Below are positions 25,879-35,286 of a stretch of 64,000 nucleotides of DNA, in pieces. Under the pieces are notes generated by a model, which worked only from the letters and a program-made list of their open reading frames with translations, was not told where the DNA came from and ran no database searches. The position numbers and the translations under genes are program-made. Position 1 is the first letter of the stretch, and each line of letters opens with the position of its first letter. Source of the DNA: an uncultured Bacteroidota bacterium (GTDB taxonomy: Bacteria; Bacteroidota; Bacteroidia; B-17B0; Aurantibacillaceae); assembly GCA_903834765.1 (NCBI GenBank), contig CAILKE010000021.1, positions 1 through 64,000 of the forward strand, given 5' to 3'.

Positions 25879-26211
25879 ATGGTAAATTCAGAAAACACTA
25901 AAGCACAAATGCGAAAAGGTGTTCTCGAACTCTGCATACTTTCTATACTTTCTCAGGGCGATGCCTATCCAACTGAAATCATTGAGAAATTAAAAGAAAC
26001 AAAATTAGTAGTAGTGGAAGGAACGCTTTATCCGCTTTTAACTCGATTAAAAAACACAGGATTACTTAACTACCGCTGGGAAGAAAGTAATTCGGGCCCA
26101 CCGCGTAAATACTATATGCTAACAGAAATAGGCGAAACATATTTAAAAGAATTACATCTATCGTGGTATGAATTAGTAGATGCCGTTAATAAAACAATTA
26201 CAAAACAATAG
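25879..26211 (+). CDS. PadR-family transcriptional regulator
   Basis: 110 residues. A winged helix: KGVLELCILSILSQGDAYPTEIIEKLKE (helices 1-3), the recognition segment VEGTLYPLLTRLKNTGLL, and the wing YRWEESNSGPPRKYYMLTEIGE. Length and sequence fit the short PadR subfamily that sits next to PspC-domain genes in Bacteroidota. It is likely to bind the operator at 25537-25575 and control itself and pspC. Confidence 0.92.
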   Translation: MVNSENTKAQMRKGVLELCILSILSQGDAYPTEIIEKLKETKLVVVEGTLYPLLTRLKNTGLLNYRWEESNSGPPRKYYMLTEIGETYLKELHLSWYELVDAVNKTITKQ

Positions 26212-26326
26212 ACTCGAGGAATTTAAGAGACCTAAAAGACTAAAGAGATAAAATATAAATTAACACATAAGCTCTATCTTCTCTAACTATTGCTAGATAA
26301 GAGTTAGGCTTCAAAAACTTATAAAA

Positions 26327-28099
26327 ATGAATAAGACAGTAACAATAAATATAAGTGGCATTATTTTTCATATAGAAGAAGATGCTTATGATAAATTAAG
26401 TAAATATTTAAACACCATTAAAGGCTATTTTAGTAAGGCAGACGGTGGAAGTGAAATTATGAGTGATATAGAAGCTCGTATTGCTGAAATGTTACAAAGT
26501 AAAACAAGTGCCGTTAAACAAGTAGTATTGATGAGTGATGTAGATTTTGTAATGGATAACATGGGAAAACCTGAAGAATTTGCAGGTGACGAACAAGCTA
26601 ATACACAACATACATCCAATTCGGATTACTCAGAATATATAAATAATGAGCCTGTAAAAAAGCGCCTGTATCGTGAAGGCGAGAGTAAAGTGTTGGGAGG
26701 TGTTTGTTCAGGTATAGGACATTACTTTGGCTTTGATCCCGTATGGTTGAGAATAGCCTTAGCATTACTTTTAGTGTTTGCTGGTACCGGCGTTTTAATT
26801 TATATTATCCTTTGGATAGCAATTCCAGAAGCCAAGACTACAGCGGAAAAGCTCGCTATGAAAGGCGAAAAAGCAGACATCAATAATATTTCAAAAGCCG
26901 TAAAAGAAGAAGCGGAACAATTGAAAAAACGTATGGAGAAATACGGAAAAGAGTTCTCGTCAATGGCTAATAGTCAAGCACCTCGTAATGCTGCTGAAAA
27001 AATAGTTGATTTTGTTGGTGATGTTTTATTAAATATAGGCAGAGTGCTGTTTAAAATATTGGGTGTTTTTATGGTGATATTTGGTGTTATTTTCTTTTTC
27101 GGATTATTTACATCAGTATTTGGAATGACATTTTTCCCGAATAATATAGATGGAAAAGAATGGATAGATTTATTATTATTGGATGGCAAAGATTTTTACT
27201 TAGGTATACTTGGAATTGCCATATTTGTTGGTGTACCAGTAATTATGATGATTTATGGAGGAATTAAAATTTTGTTTAAAATAAATTACAGAAATCGCTG
27301 GGTAAATTTAAGTGCTGGTATTATTTGGTTAGTTGGTTTTTTAATGTTGTTGTATGTGAGTATAAAAACTGGCACTGATTTTAATAAAACGGCTAGGGTG
27401 AGAGAAAATATAACTCTTACTCCTAACGACACCTTATATCTAAAAATGCATGAAACGCCTGTTAATTCTGATGAATTGAATGTTAGTGATAATGCTGAAG
27501 AGGGAGAAAAAGGCTTTATAATAAATCGTCGCGATAATAATTATTTGATTGGGACAAGTAATGGCATGAAGTATTTATTAGGGCATGCTCAATTAAATAT
27601 CATCAAATCACAAACAGATAAAGTAGAATTAGTTATTGTGAAAGAAGCTAAAGGTGGAGATAAACGAATGGCTTCAGAGAGGGCTAAAAATATTTCGTAT
27701 AATGTCTCTCAAATTGATAGCTTAATACAATTTGACAATTTGTTTAAAGTAAATAATGCCGATAAATTTAGAATGCAAGATATCACGGTTATATTAAAAG
27801 TGCCTGTTGGTAAAGTGGTTTACTTTGATAAATCATTAGAAAGCATCATGTATGATATTGAAAATGTTACTAATACCTATGAAGATGATATGGTTAATCG
27901 TAGATGGATCATGACAGCTAATGGTTTAAAATGTTTAGATTGTGATGGAATTTCTGATGTGCTAAACGACGATGATAATAGCGATGATGAAAGCAATAAA
28001 AATGTAAAGATTTCAGTAAATGGTATTAATATTAATGCTAAAGATGTTCAAGCAAAATTAGATAGCAATGGTGCCAATATTAATTCTAAAAAGAAATAA
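26327..28099 (+). CDS. PspC-domain membrane protein
   Basis: 590 residues. An N-terminal region of about 90 residues (TVTINISGIIFHIEEDAY...) is characteristic of Bacteroidota PspC proteins. The PspC domain follows (RLYREGESKVLGGVCSGIGHYFG, then a membrane helix, about 108-165). Three more transmembrane segments lie near 235-360, and a C-terminal extracytoplasmic DUF4097-like adhesin-type region ends in an Asp/Asn-rich tail. In E. coli PspC senses envelope stress. It follows padR by 115 bp and is probably under PadR control. The purine-rich spacer between the genes contains repeated AGA-CTAAA words. Confidence 0.88.
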   Translation: MNKTVTINISGIIFHIEEDAYDKLSKYLNTIKGYFSKADGGSEIMSDIEARIAEMLQSKTSAVKQVVLMSDVDFVMDNMGKPEEFAGDEQANTQHTSNSDYSEYINNEPVKKRLYREGESKVLGGVCSGIGHYFGFDPVWLRIALALLLVFAGTGVLIYIILWIAIPEAKTTAEKLAMKGEKADINNISKAVKEEAEQLKKRMEKYGKEFSSMANSQAPRNAAEKIVDFVGDVLLNIGRVLFKILGVFMVIFGVIFFFGLFTSVFGMTFFPNNIDGKEWIDLLLLDGKDFYLGILGIAIFVGVPVIMMIYGGIKILFKINYRNRWVNLSAGIIWLVGFLMLLYVSIKTGTDFNKTARVRENITLTPNDTLYLKMHETPVNSDELNVSDNAEEGEKGFIINRRDNNYLIGTSNGMKYLLGHAQLNIIKSQTDKVELVIVKEAKGGDKRMASERAKNISYNVSQIDSLIQFDNLFKVNNADKFRMQDITVILKVPVGKVVYFDKSLESIMYDIENVTNTYEDDMVNRRWIMTANGLKCLDCDGISDVLNDDDNSDDESNKNVKISVNGININAKDVQAKLDSNGANINSKKK

Positions 28100-28123
28100 T
28101 CTAATAATTCCAAAATAAATAAA

Positions 28124-28172
28124 TTGTATGCTATGTTTTGTATTTCTAATTGATACAAGATTTGGCATACAA
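28124..28172. promoter_or_regulatory. Nested inverted repeats upstream of the TonB-dependent receptor
   Basis: Outer arms TTGTATGC (28124-28131) and GCATACAA (28165-28172) enclose TTTTGTAT and ATACAAGA, which pair with one wobble around TTCTAATTG. The right side contains AAGATTTG, a one-mismatch -7 box. This could be an operator or an RNA hairpin in the leader. It ends 14 bp before the start codon at 28187. Confidence 0.45.
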
Positions 28173-28186
28173 AATATAAAAAAACT

Positions 28187-30625
28187 ATGGACAAGATATT
28201 TTTACTTATACTGATCAATCTTCTATTCAGTCTCTACAATTCTTTTGCTCAAACTCACATCATAGGCAAGTTATTAAATAATGATAAAGAAGCTATACCT
28301 TTTGCCACTGTGGCTTTATTGAAAGCAATAGATAGTACTATTGTAAAAGGTACTTACACTGATGGTGATGGAAAATTTGAATTTGAAAAAACGCCTATTG
28401 GTAAATACCTTGTTAAATCAATGGTTGTAGGTATGCAACCAACTTTTTCTCAATCATTTGATATTATTGCAGATCAAAAAGATTTAATATTGGAAGATAT
28501 TATTGTTCGAAAATCCGGAGTGGATTTAAAAACAGTTGATGTGGTTGCTATAAAACCATTGGTTGAATTTAAAAATGGGAACATCACCTTAAATGTCGAA
28601 AATTCAACATTAGCAGCTGGGAACTCTGCATACGATTTATTAAAACGTGCGCCAGGTGTAACCATTGATAACAATAATAATATTTCAATACAAGGAAAGA
28701 AAGGTGTAAAAATTATGATCGACGGGCGTATGCAACAACTTTCTCCCGATCAATTAGCCAATATGCTTCAAAGTATGAGTGCAGAAGGAATTTCGAGTAT
28801 TGAAATTATGAAAAATCCGTCGGTAAAATATGATGCAGAAGGTACTGCCGGTATTATTCAAATTAAAACAAAAAAAGCAAAGTTAATTGGCTTTAATGGC
28901 AATGTAAATGCTGGCATTAGTAGAGGTGAATTTTGGACTGGTAATGGAGGTTTTGCTTTAAATTATAAGGCGGAAAAATTTGCTATCACCAGTAATTTTA
29001 ATGCCATACAACGAAATAGGTTAACAACGGTTTTGTTAAACAGAAGAATAAAAACGATTGGTGAAGATTTAATTTTTGATCAAAAAAGTGTTGAGACAAA
29101 ACAAAATCAAGCAAATGATTACAAACTAGGTTTTGATTGGTTCGTGAATAATAAAACCACATTAGGTATTGTATGGGACGGAGGTATTGGAAATCCTATT
29201 GAATCGGGTAAAAATATTACTAATATTTTAGGAAATAATACGGTTGGTTTTAATTATTTAGAAGCGTTAAGTACGGTGAAAAATAATTGGAATAATAATA
29301 ACTTAAACATTAATGCATTGCACAAGCTAGATACATTGGGCGCAGAAATGGACGCTTCATTTAATTATACTAAATATCAAGAGAAAGGAAATAACGGTTA
29401 CGGAAATTATTTTTACGATGCTAACAATACAATGGTAAATGGGCTATTTCCAAATGTTTACAAAAATACGATTCATTCAAATATTGATATGTTTATAGGA
29501 GCATTAAATTTAAAAAAAATACTTGCTAAAAAAACCACTATTGAAACAGGTTTGAAATACAGTGGTGTAAATACGAACAATGATTTTTTGTTTGAACGAA
29601 AAGATACTATAAGCGACAATTATTATAATGACGTTAACTATAGTAATAATTTTTTATACTATGAAAAAGTTGCAGCAGGTTATTTTAATTATCAAAAAGA
29701 ATTTAAAAAACTTTCTATCCAATTAGGCGTAAGAGGAGAGTACACAAATGCAACTGGTTTTAATAAAACTATTAATGTAAAAACGATACGAGAATATTTT
29801 CAATTATTTCCAAATGTAAGTTTTGACTATAAGGCCACTGAAAAACATACTATTCAATTATCATACAATCGACGAATCAATCGACCTGATTATTTTCAAT
29901 TGAATCCATTTAAATATTATATCGATCAATACACTGCCAATCAAGGAAATCCTTTTTTAAATCCTGAAACTAGTCATAATTTAAGTTTAACGCATTCTTT
30001 TATGGGCGCGCTTTATAACACGTTGTCGTATAGCCGAACTGATAATTCAATTATGGAATTAATAACACAAAATGACAATACTAAAGAAACAACACAAATA
30101 ACAAAAAATATTAATTCGATGAATGTTTTTGCCTATAATTTATATGCTTATATTCCAATTAAAAAGTTTTATGTTGCTCAACTTGATTTCAGCGCTTGGT
30201 ATCAGTCTTTTGAAGGAAATGTCAATGGCGTTAATTTCAATTTCGGTAAGCCTTCTATTCAAGCTAGTTTAACTAATGAATTTATTTTACCAAAAGAATT
30301 TAGTATAGAGTTAATGGGCATGTATACTGGTTCCTTGCAATATGGTATTATGCAAATAAAACCACAAGGTAATTTAGATATTGGCATTAAGAAAAGTATT
30401 CTTAAAAATAAATTGATACTTAAACTTAATGCATCCGATATGTTTTATACCAGCCTTGCCAGAGTTTCATCAACTTTCGATAATCAAAATTTTACGTTTA
30501 AACAATATGCTGATACAAGAAGAGTGAGGCTCACTATTACTTATAATTTTGGTAACACCAAATTAAAATTTGAACAGCACAATAAAGGCAATGAGGCAGA
30601 GAAAAATAGATTGAAGAAAAATTAG
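28187..30625 (+). CDS. TonB-dependent receptor / outer membrane beta-barrel protein
   Basis: 812 residues. The signal peptide is about 1-21 (ending NSFAQ). A carboxypeptidase-regulatory-like domain (HIIGKLLNNDKEAIPFATVALLK to about residue 100) is followed by a plug (NSTLAAGNSAYDLLKRAPGVTID...GIIQIKTKKA) and a long beta-barrel of the outer-membrane b-brl_3 type ending in an aromatic strand (RRVRLTITYNFG). No SusD partner is adjacent, so it is not a classical Sus pair. The substrate is unknown. It may share regulation with padR-pspC but also has its own hairpin-bearing upstream region. Confidence 0.9.
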   Translation: MDKIFLLILINLLFSLYNSFAQTHIIGKLLNNDKEAIPFATVALLKAIDSTIVKGTYTDGDGKFEFEKTPIGKYLVKSMVVGMQPTFSQSFDIIADQKDLILEDIIVRKSGVDLKTVDVVAIKPLVEFKNGNITLNVENSTLAAGNSAYDLLKRAPGVTIDNNNNISIQGKKGVKIMIDGRMQQLSPDQLANMLQSMSAEGISSIEIMKNPSVKYDAEGTAGIIQIKTKKAKLIGFNGNVNAGISRGEFWTGNGGFALNYKAEKFAITSNFNAIQRNRLTTVLLNRRIKTIGEDLIFDQKSVETKQNQANDYKLGFDWFVNNKTTLGIVWDGGIGNPIESGKNITNILGNNTVGFNYLEALSTVKNNWNNNNLNINALHKLDTLGAEMDASFNYTKYQEKGNNGYGNYFYDANNTMVNGLFPNVYKNTIHSNIDMFIGALNLKKILAKKTTIETGLKYSGVNTNNDFLFERKDTISDNYYNDVNYSNNFLYYEKVAAGYFNYQKEFKKLSIQLGVRGEYTNATGFNKTINVKTIREYFQLFPNVSFDYKATEKHTIQLSYNRRINRPDYFQLNPFKYYIDQYTANQGNPFLNPETSHNLSLTHSFMGALYNTLSYSRTDNSIMELITQNDNTKETTQITKNINSMNVFAYNLYAYIPIKKFYVAQLDFSAWYQSFEGNVNGVNFNFGKPSIQASLTNEFILPKEFSIELMGMYTGSLQYGIMQIKPQGNLDIGIKKSILKNKLILKLNASDMFYTSLARVSSTFDNQNFTFKQYADTRRVRLTITYNFGNTKLKFEQHNKGNEAEKNRLKKN

Positions 30626-30711
30626 AAAGACAAGTTAGACTATTACATTTAAACACTTAAGAACGATACATGACGCATTTTTTTTATCACTTTTTATGTA
30701 AACAATTATTG

Positions 30712-30719
30712 TAAATTTG
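30712..30719 (+). promoter_or_regulatory. -7 box of the DUF3820 gene
   Basis: A perfect TAAATTTG 11 nt before the ATG at 30731. No clear TTTG is seen at the right distance upstream. Confidence 0.45.
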
Positions 30720-30730
30720 TATAACACACC

Positions 30731-30964
30731 ATGGAAACCAATCAATCTAATCCACAATTGCTTATTGACTTAGTTACTCAAAAAATGCCTTTTGGTAAGC
30801 ATAAAGGTTGGGTACTGTGTAATTTGCCTGTTAATTATTTAGAGTGGTTTAATCGTAAAGGCTTTCCTGACGGGAAATTAGGAATGCTACTTCAAACCTT
30901 GTACGAAATAAAATTAAATGGGTTAGAGTATTTATTGGATCCGATTAAAAAGAGTTTTTTATAA
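30731..30964 (+). CDS. DUF3820 small protein
   Basis: 77 residues. The core MPFGKHKGWVLCNLPVNYLEWFNRKGFPDGKLG is the signature of DUF3820 (also called the QSregVF family after a Pseudomonas quorum-sensing-regulated virulence factor). The fold is exonuclease-X-like, and the function is unknown. It is separated from the next gene by 3 bp. Confidence 0.88.
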   Translation: METNQSNPQLLIDLVTQKMPFGKHKGWVLCNLPVNYLEWFNRKGFPDGKLGMLLQTLYEIKLNGLEYLLDPIKKSFL

Positions 30965-30967
30965 ATA

Positions 30968-31441
30968 ATGACTGCTGCTTCGATTAGTGATATTAAAAAA
31001 GAATTACAAACACTTGAGCCAAAACAATTGGCAGAGCTTTGCATGTTCTTGGCAAAATATAAAAAAGACAATAAAGAGTATTTAGGCTATTTATTATTTG
31101 ATGCAAATGATAAGGAAAGTACTATTAAATCTATCAAAGAGGAGATAGACATACAATTCACACAAATCAATCATATCAATCTTCACGTAGTTAAAAAAAG
31201 TTTGCGAAAAATATTACGCATCACTACTAAGTATATTAAATATATTGGTTCTAAGAAGTACGAGGCAGAATTACTAATTTACTATTGTAAAAAAATCAAA
31301 CAATCTCGTATTCCAATTCAGAAAAGTGTAGTGCTTCAAAATTTATATAACGCTCAGATAAAGAAAATCAATAATGCCATCTCAGCCCTTCATGAAGATT
31401 TGCAGTATGATTATAACAATGAATTAGAGTCTTTAGCTTAA
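30968..31441 (+). CDS. Conserved hypothetical helical protein
   Basis: 157 residues, basic and predicted all-helical, with no signal peptide or membrane span. It begins 3 bp after DUF3820 and lies 37 bp before the helicase gene, so it is probably co-transcribed with both. Notable features are the Lys/Ile-rich block VVKKSLRKILRITTKYIKYIGSKKYEAELL and an acidic tail. I recognise no family. The neighbours suggest nucleic-acid metabolism, which is inference. Confidence 0.7.
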   Translation: MTAASISDIKKELQTLEPKQLAELCMFLAKYKKDNKEYLGYLLFDANDKESTIKSIKEEIDIQFTQINHINLHVVKKSLRKILRITTKYIKYIGSKKYEAELLIYYCKKIKQSRIPIQKSVVLQNLYNAQIKKINNAISALHEDLQYDYNNELESLA

Positions 31442-31478
31442 TAATCCGTATCTTTAAGCATTAATTAAAACTATTATC

Positions 31479-32801
31479 GTGACTTTTGACGAATTAAATT
31501 TAACAAAACCCTATTTAAGAGCTTTAGCTGATTTAGGATTTACCAATCCGACACCTATACAAGAAAAAGCATTTCCTGTAGTGATGTCCGGTAAAGATGT
31601 TGTTGCTATTGCCCAAACTGGTACGGGGAAAACATTTGCATATTTATTACCAACCCTTAGGCAAATTACATTTTCTGATCAACGCCAACCACGTGTTATT
31701 ATTGTAGTTCCCACGCGTGAGTTAGTTGTCCAAGTTGTAAATGAAATAGAAAAACTATGTGCATATTCTACCGTTCGTTATGCTGGTATATATGGCGGCG
31801 CTAATATTAATCCTCAAAAACAAACAATATACGATGGCTTAGATATTTTAGTAGCTACTCCTGGCCGGTTAATGGATATGATTTTGAGTAGAACCTTGCA
31901 AGTGCACTCTATTCAGAAATTAATTATTGATGAGGTTGACGAGATGTTAAACTTAGGGTTTAGAACTCAGCTATTAAGCATCATGGATACTCTTCCTGTA
32001 AAGCGTCAAAACTTAATGTTTTCAGCTACTTTAGACGAAGATGTAGAAAAGTTAATTGAAAAATATTTTTACCAGCCTCACTATTTAGAATTAGTGATTC
32101 GAGGAACTCCCTTAAATAAAATTGTACAAAAAGGATATTTCGTTCCTAATTTTCATACAAAATCTAATTTAGTAAAACACCTTCTTGCCACTGATACTGA
32201 TTTAAAAAAAGTATTGATTTTTACTAAAAATAAAAAATTGGCAGATGCTTTATACAAAGAATTAGATGAAGAATTTAATAGTCAAATTGGAATCATCCAT
32301 TCCAATAAAACACAACCACAACGTTTTTCAGCTATCGATAATTTCGAGAATGGAATTCATCGGGTATTAATTGCAACAGATATTATTGCCCGAGGATTAG
32401 ATATTCCGGAAGTAACTCACGTTATTAATTTCGATACGCCTCAAGAACCAGGCGATTATATCCATCGAATTGGCCGAACTGGTAGAGCGGATTCTGTTGG
32501 TATTTCTATTACATTAATTAATGCGATTGAAAAAGAGTTTCATAAGAACATTGAGGCTTTGATGAATAAAAAAATCACAATCTTACCTCTTCCTTCTGAA
32601 GTTGAAATATCAGATACGTTAACTGCGGATGAACGCCCAGTCAAACGTGATAAAAATTTAAAGAAAATGCCTCAGATTGCACCTAAAACAGGTGGTTTCC
32701 ATGAGAAAAAAGATAAAAATAAAAAGGTAAATTTAGGGGGTAAACGTCGTCAAGAATCCGAAAAACGAAAAGAGGCAGCTTACATCAGAAAAATGAGATA
32801 G
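31479..32801 (+). CDS. DEAD/DEAH-box RNA helicase with a DEVD motif II
   Basis: 440 residues; GTG start at 31479. Visible motifs: Q-motif GFTNPTPIQEKAF, motif I AQTGTGKT, PTRELV, TPGRLMD, motif II IIDEVDEM (DEVD instead of DEAD), motif III SAT, ARGLDIP and HRIGRTGRAD. A Lys-rich tail ends the protein (KRRQESEKRKEAAYIRKMR). Bacterial DEAD-box proteins of this size usually act in ribosome assembly or RNA decay. The Ala-to-Val change in motif II is known from a minority of helicases and need not abolish ATPase activity. Confidence 0.92.
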   Translation: MTFDELNLTKPYLRALADLGFTNPTPIQEKAFPVVMSGKDVVAIAQTGTGKTFAYLLPTLRQITFSDQRQPRVIIVVPTRELVVQVVNEIEKLCAYSTVRYAGIYGGANINPQKQTIYDGLDILVATPGRLMDMILSRTLQVHSIQKLIIDEVDEMLNLGFRTQLLSIMDTLPVKRQNLMFSATLDEDVEKLIEKYFYQPHYLELVIRGTPLNKIVQKGYFVPNFHTKSNLVKHLLATDTDLKKVLIFTKNKKLADALYKELDEEFNSQIGIIHSNKTQPQRFSAIDNFENGIHRVLIATDIIARGLDIPEVTHVINFDTPQEPGDYIHRIGRTGRADSVGISITLINAIEKEFHKNIEALMNKKITILPLPSEVEISDTLTADERPVKRDKNLKKMPQIAPKTGGFHEKKDKNKKVNLGGKRRQESEKRKEAAYIRKMR

Positions 32802-32804
32802 CGT

Positions 32805-33575
32805 TTAAAATTTTAAATGTTTTACTGAAATACCAGCCTTTTGTAATTCTTTTAAAGAGTCTATTCCTATACGTAAATGATCAGTTACAAAATCAGTGGT
32901 TACTTTTTTATCACTTTCTTCTGTTTTAACACCTTCTGGAATCATCGGTTGATCGCTTACTAAAAGCAATGCTCCCACAGGAATTTCATTATGAAAACCT
33001 ACTGAAAAAATAGTTGCTGTCTCCATATCAATAGCCATCGCTCTTATTTCTCTTAAATATTCTTTAAATTCTTCATCATGCTCCCAAACTCTTCGGTTTG
33101 TGGTATATACCGTACCTGTCCAATAATCTCTCCCGCTTAATCGAATGGTATATGAAATAGCTTTTTGCAAATTAAATGAGGGTAGGGCAGGAACTTCGCT
33201 TGGTAAATAATCGTTAGAAGTACCTTCTCCTCTTATAGCTGCTATAGGTAATATTAAATCGCCAATGGCATTTTTCTTTTTTAAACCACCACATTTTCCT
33301 AAAAATAAAACTGCTTTAGGTGAAATAGCAGTTAGTAAATCCATAATAGTTGCCGCCATGGCACTTCCCATACTAAAATTAATAATGGTAATTCCGTCGT
33401 ATGTTGCGCTTTGCATTGGTCTGTCCTGTCCTTCAATCGGAACATTATTCCATTCAGAAAACATTTTCACATAACCACCGAAGTTGGTCAATAAAATATA
33501 TTGACCAAAGTCTTCTATTTTTTTGCCAGTATATCTCGGTAGCCAGTTGTTTACAATTTCTTCTTTCGTCTTCAT
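32805..33575 (-). CDS. amn: AMP nucleosidase
   Basis: 256 residues, the short Bacteroidota form, with a nucleoside-phosphorylase-like fold. It hydrolyses AMP to adenine and ribose-5-phosphate. Landmarks are the phosphate-binding INFSMGSAMAATIMDLL, the VLFLGKCGGLKKKNAIGDLILP block and the catalytic MAIDMETATIF. It converges with the helicase gene (4 bp apart). A perfect -7 box lies about 20 nt before the ATG, shared with the divergent gene region. Confidence 0.88.
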   Translation of the reverse strand: MKTKEEIVNNWLPRYTGKKIEDFGQYILLTNFGGYVKMFSEWNNVPIEGQDRPMQSATYDGITIINFSMGSAMAATIMDLLTAISPKAVLFLGKCGGLKKKNAIGDLILPIAAIRGEGTSNDYLPSEVPALPSFNLQKAISYTIRLSGRDYWTGTVYTTNRRVWEHDEEFKEYLREIRAMAIDMETATIFSVGFHNEIPVGALLLVSDQPMIPEGVKTEESDKKVTTDFVTDHLRIGIDSLKELQKAGISVKHLKF

Positions 33576-33594
33576 ATTAATATAATATCTTTAT

Positions 33595-33602
33595 CAAAGT
33601 TA
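33595..33602 (-). promoter_or_regulatory. -7 box of the AMP nucleosidase gene
   Basis: On the minus strand TAACTTTG, a perfect TAnnTTTG, 19 nt before the ATG at 33573-33575. Confidence 0.5.
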
Positions 33603-33611
33603 AGTATTATT

Positions 33612-34073
33612 GTGGCATTACCGGTATTAAATTTTCCCGAAATAGATTTACGTTTTCAAAACAATGGAAAAGGTAATTTACAATTATTTGATACAATTCG
33701 TAAAAAATTTATTGACGTAACCCCTGAAGAATGGGTCAGGCAGCACATTATACATTACCTCATCGTTCATAAACAAGTTCCCGCTTCTATGATATCCATT
33801 GAGAAACAAATTAATTTAAATGGAACAAAGAGAAGATATGATGTGGTTGTTTTTAACAGCAAATTAAAACCTATTTTAATTATAGAATGTAAAGCGCCTC
33901 AAGTAGAAATTAATCAATTAACTATTAATCAAGCGCTGCGTTATAATTTAGAACTAAATGTTCCATTTGTTTTTTTGAGCAATGGTCTTAACCATATTTT
34001 CATGAAAATTGAAAATGATACACCGAAAATTTTAAAAAATATTCCAAATTATAGCGAATTGTTAAATTTGTAG
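33612..34073 (+). CDS. Type I restriction enzyme R N-terminal-like (HSDR_N) protein
   Basis: 153 residues; GTG start at 33612. The core (DTIRKKFIDVTPEEWVRQHIIHYLI, then EKQINLNGTKRRYDVVVFNSKLKPILIIECKAP) carries the PD-(D/E)xK nuclease residues D and ExK, as in the HSDR_N_2 domain. It is a stand-alone domain with no helicase, modification or specificity subunit. Such short proteins are widespread in Bacteroidota, apparently as housekeeping genes, and their function is not established. Divergent from AMP nucleosidase. Confidence 0.85.
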   Translation: MALPVLNFPEIDLRFQNNGKGNLQLFDTIRKKFIDVTPEEWVRQHIIHYLIVHKQVPASMISIEKQINLNGTKRRYDVVVFNSKLKPILIIECKAPQVEINQLTINQALRYNLELNVPFVFLSNGLNHIFMKIENDTPKILKNIPNYSELLNL

Positions 34074-34186
34074 ACTTTAGGATAAATTAAATTTAAGTAA
34101 CTGATAATCAATAAAATAATACCAATTTACGTTTCAACTCGCGATAAAATTGTTAATAACTTTAGGGGTGTTAACAGCAATTAACA

Positions 34187-34216
34187 TTTGGTTTCCCCAA
34201 AAAAACTATATACTTG
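34187..34216 (+). promoter_or_regulatory. M23 gene promoter
   Basis: TTTG at 34187-34190, 18 nt, then TATACTTG at 34209-34216 (one mismatch). It lies inside the upstream open frame and so argues that translation starts downstream, at the GTG at 34243. Confidence 0.5.
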
Positions 34217-34242
34217 TAAATCTTAAAACAAAAAATAGTAGG

Positions 34243-35286
34243 GTGATACTCATTAAAAATACATGTTTAGCGCTAGTGATGGTTACTTCACTCGCTGTAA
34301 GTGCGTTTTCGCCAAATACTACATTTGTTAAATCTACTATTTCTCCAGAAGCAATTTCGGCTTTAAAATTAAATTCAAATCCTGATGAGAAGCCACTTGT
34401 AAAAGATGATGGCAAAAAGAAAGTTGCAAAAAGAGACGACACCACGCGTGTTCCAATTAATCCTGCAATTATAGCTTTATCTGATGAGAGTGATGAAACG
34501 TCAGAAGTAGATTCATTATTAGCTTTTCCTTCAAACGATTTATATTCTTCATGGGATACATCTACGATTCATCCTTATTCATTTATAGAAAGTTTTAAAA
34601 CAGATTCAGCGCTGGTTCATTTAACTGAGCCTACCGATTGCGGTTTTGTTTTGCCTTTTAAAGGTAACGTAACTTCTGAATTTGGATGGAGGCATCGTCG
34701 CCCACATTACGGAACTGATATTGATCTTGAAACAGGTGACACGGTTGTTGCTGCATTTGACGGTATGATTCGTATTGCTAAATTAAATAGAAGTTATGGC
34801 AATGTTGTTATCATTCGTCATAACAATGGATTAGAAACTGTTTATGCGCATTTATCAAAAATATTAGTTGAAGCCGGACAAAAAATAGAGGCAGGTCAGC
34901 AAATTGGCTTGGGAGGAAATACAGGGCATTCATTTGGGGCACATTTGCATTTTGAAATTCGTTATTTGGGTCAGGCAATGGATGCTCAAGATTTCGTGGA
35001 TTTTGAAAAAGGACTTTTGAAGAAAAACGATTATATTATTACTAAAGCTGATGTTGAAACGAAGTATGATTTAAGAGCATTACACTCTCGTCAGAAAAGG
35101 GATTTAGGTTTATCTAGAGTTGCATACTCTAAAGCAAAAGGTAAATATAAAATATATAAAGTAAGAAAAGGTGATACATTAGGGCGCATTGCTCAGCGAA
35201 ATCATACAACCATCAAAGCTTTATGTTCTAAAAATGGCATCAAACGTAACAAAGCCTTACGTGCTGGACAGAAGTTAAAGGTGTAA
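34243..35286 (+). CDS. Secreted M23 peptidase with C-terminal LysM
   Basis: 347 residues from the GTG at 34243. This start gives a clean signal peptide (ILIKNTCLALVMVTSLAVSAFS), whereas the open frame reaches back to a TTG at 34150 and would bury it. After a Ser/Asp-rich linker, the peptidase M23 domain holds the zinc motif residues in RPHYGTDIDL and HLHFEI. A C-terminal LysM binds peptidoglycan (YKVRKGDTLGRIAQRN...). It is probably a DD-endopeptidase or an EnvC-like activator in the periplasm. It lies upstream of dnaB but is not coupled to it (340-bp gap). Confidence 0.9.
   Translation: MILIKNTCLALVMVTSLAVSAFSPNTTFVKSTISPEAISALKLNSNPDEKPLVKDDGKKKVAKRDDTTRVPINPAIIALSDESDETSEVDSLLAFPSNDLYSSWDTSTIHPYSFIESFKTDSALVHLTEPTDCGFVLPFKGNVTSEFGWRHRRPHYGTDIDLETGDTVVAAFDGMIRIAKLNRSYGNVVIIRHNNGLETVYAHLSKILVEAGQKIEAGQQIGLGGNTGHSFGAHLHFEIRYLGQAMDAQDFVDFEKGLLKKNDYIITKADVETKYDLRALHSRQKRDLGLSRVAYSKAKGKYKIYKVRKGDTLGRIAQRNHTTIKALCSKNGIKRNKALRAGQKLKV

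Noticed and set aside
34150-34242. 31-codon upstream extension of the M23 gene from a TTG
   Set aside because: It would put charged residues before the signal peptide, and a promoter lies inside it; the GTG at 34243 is preferred.
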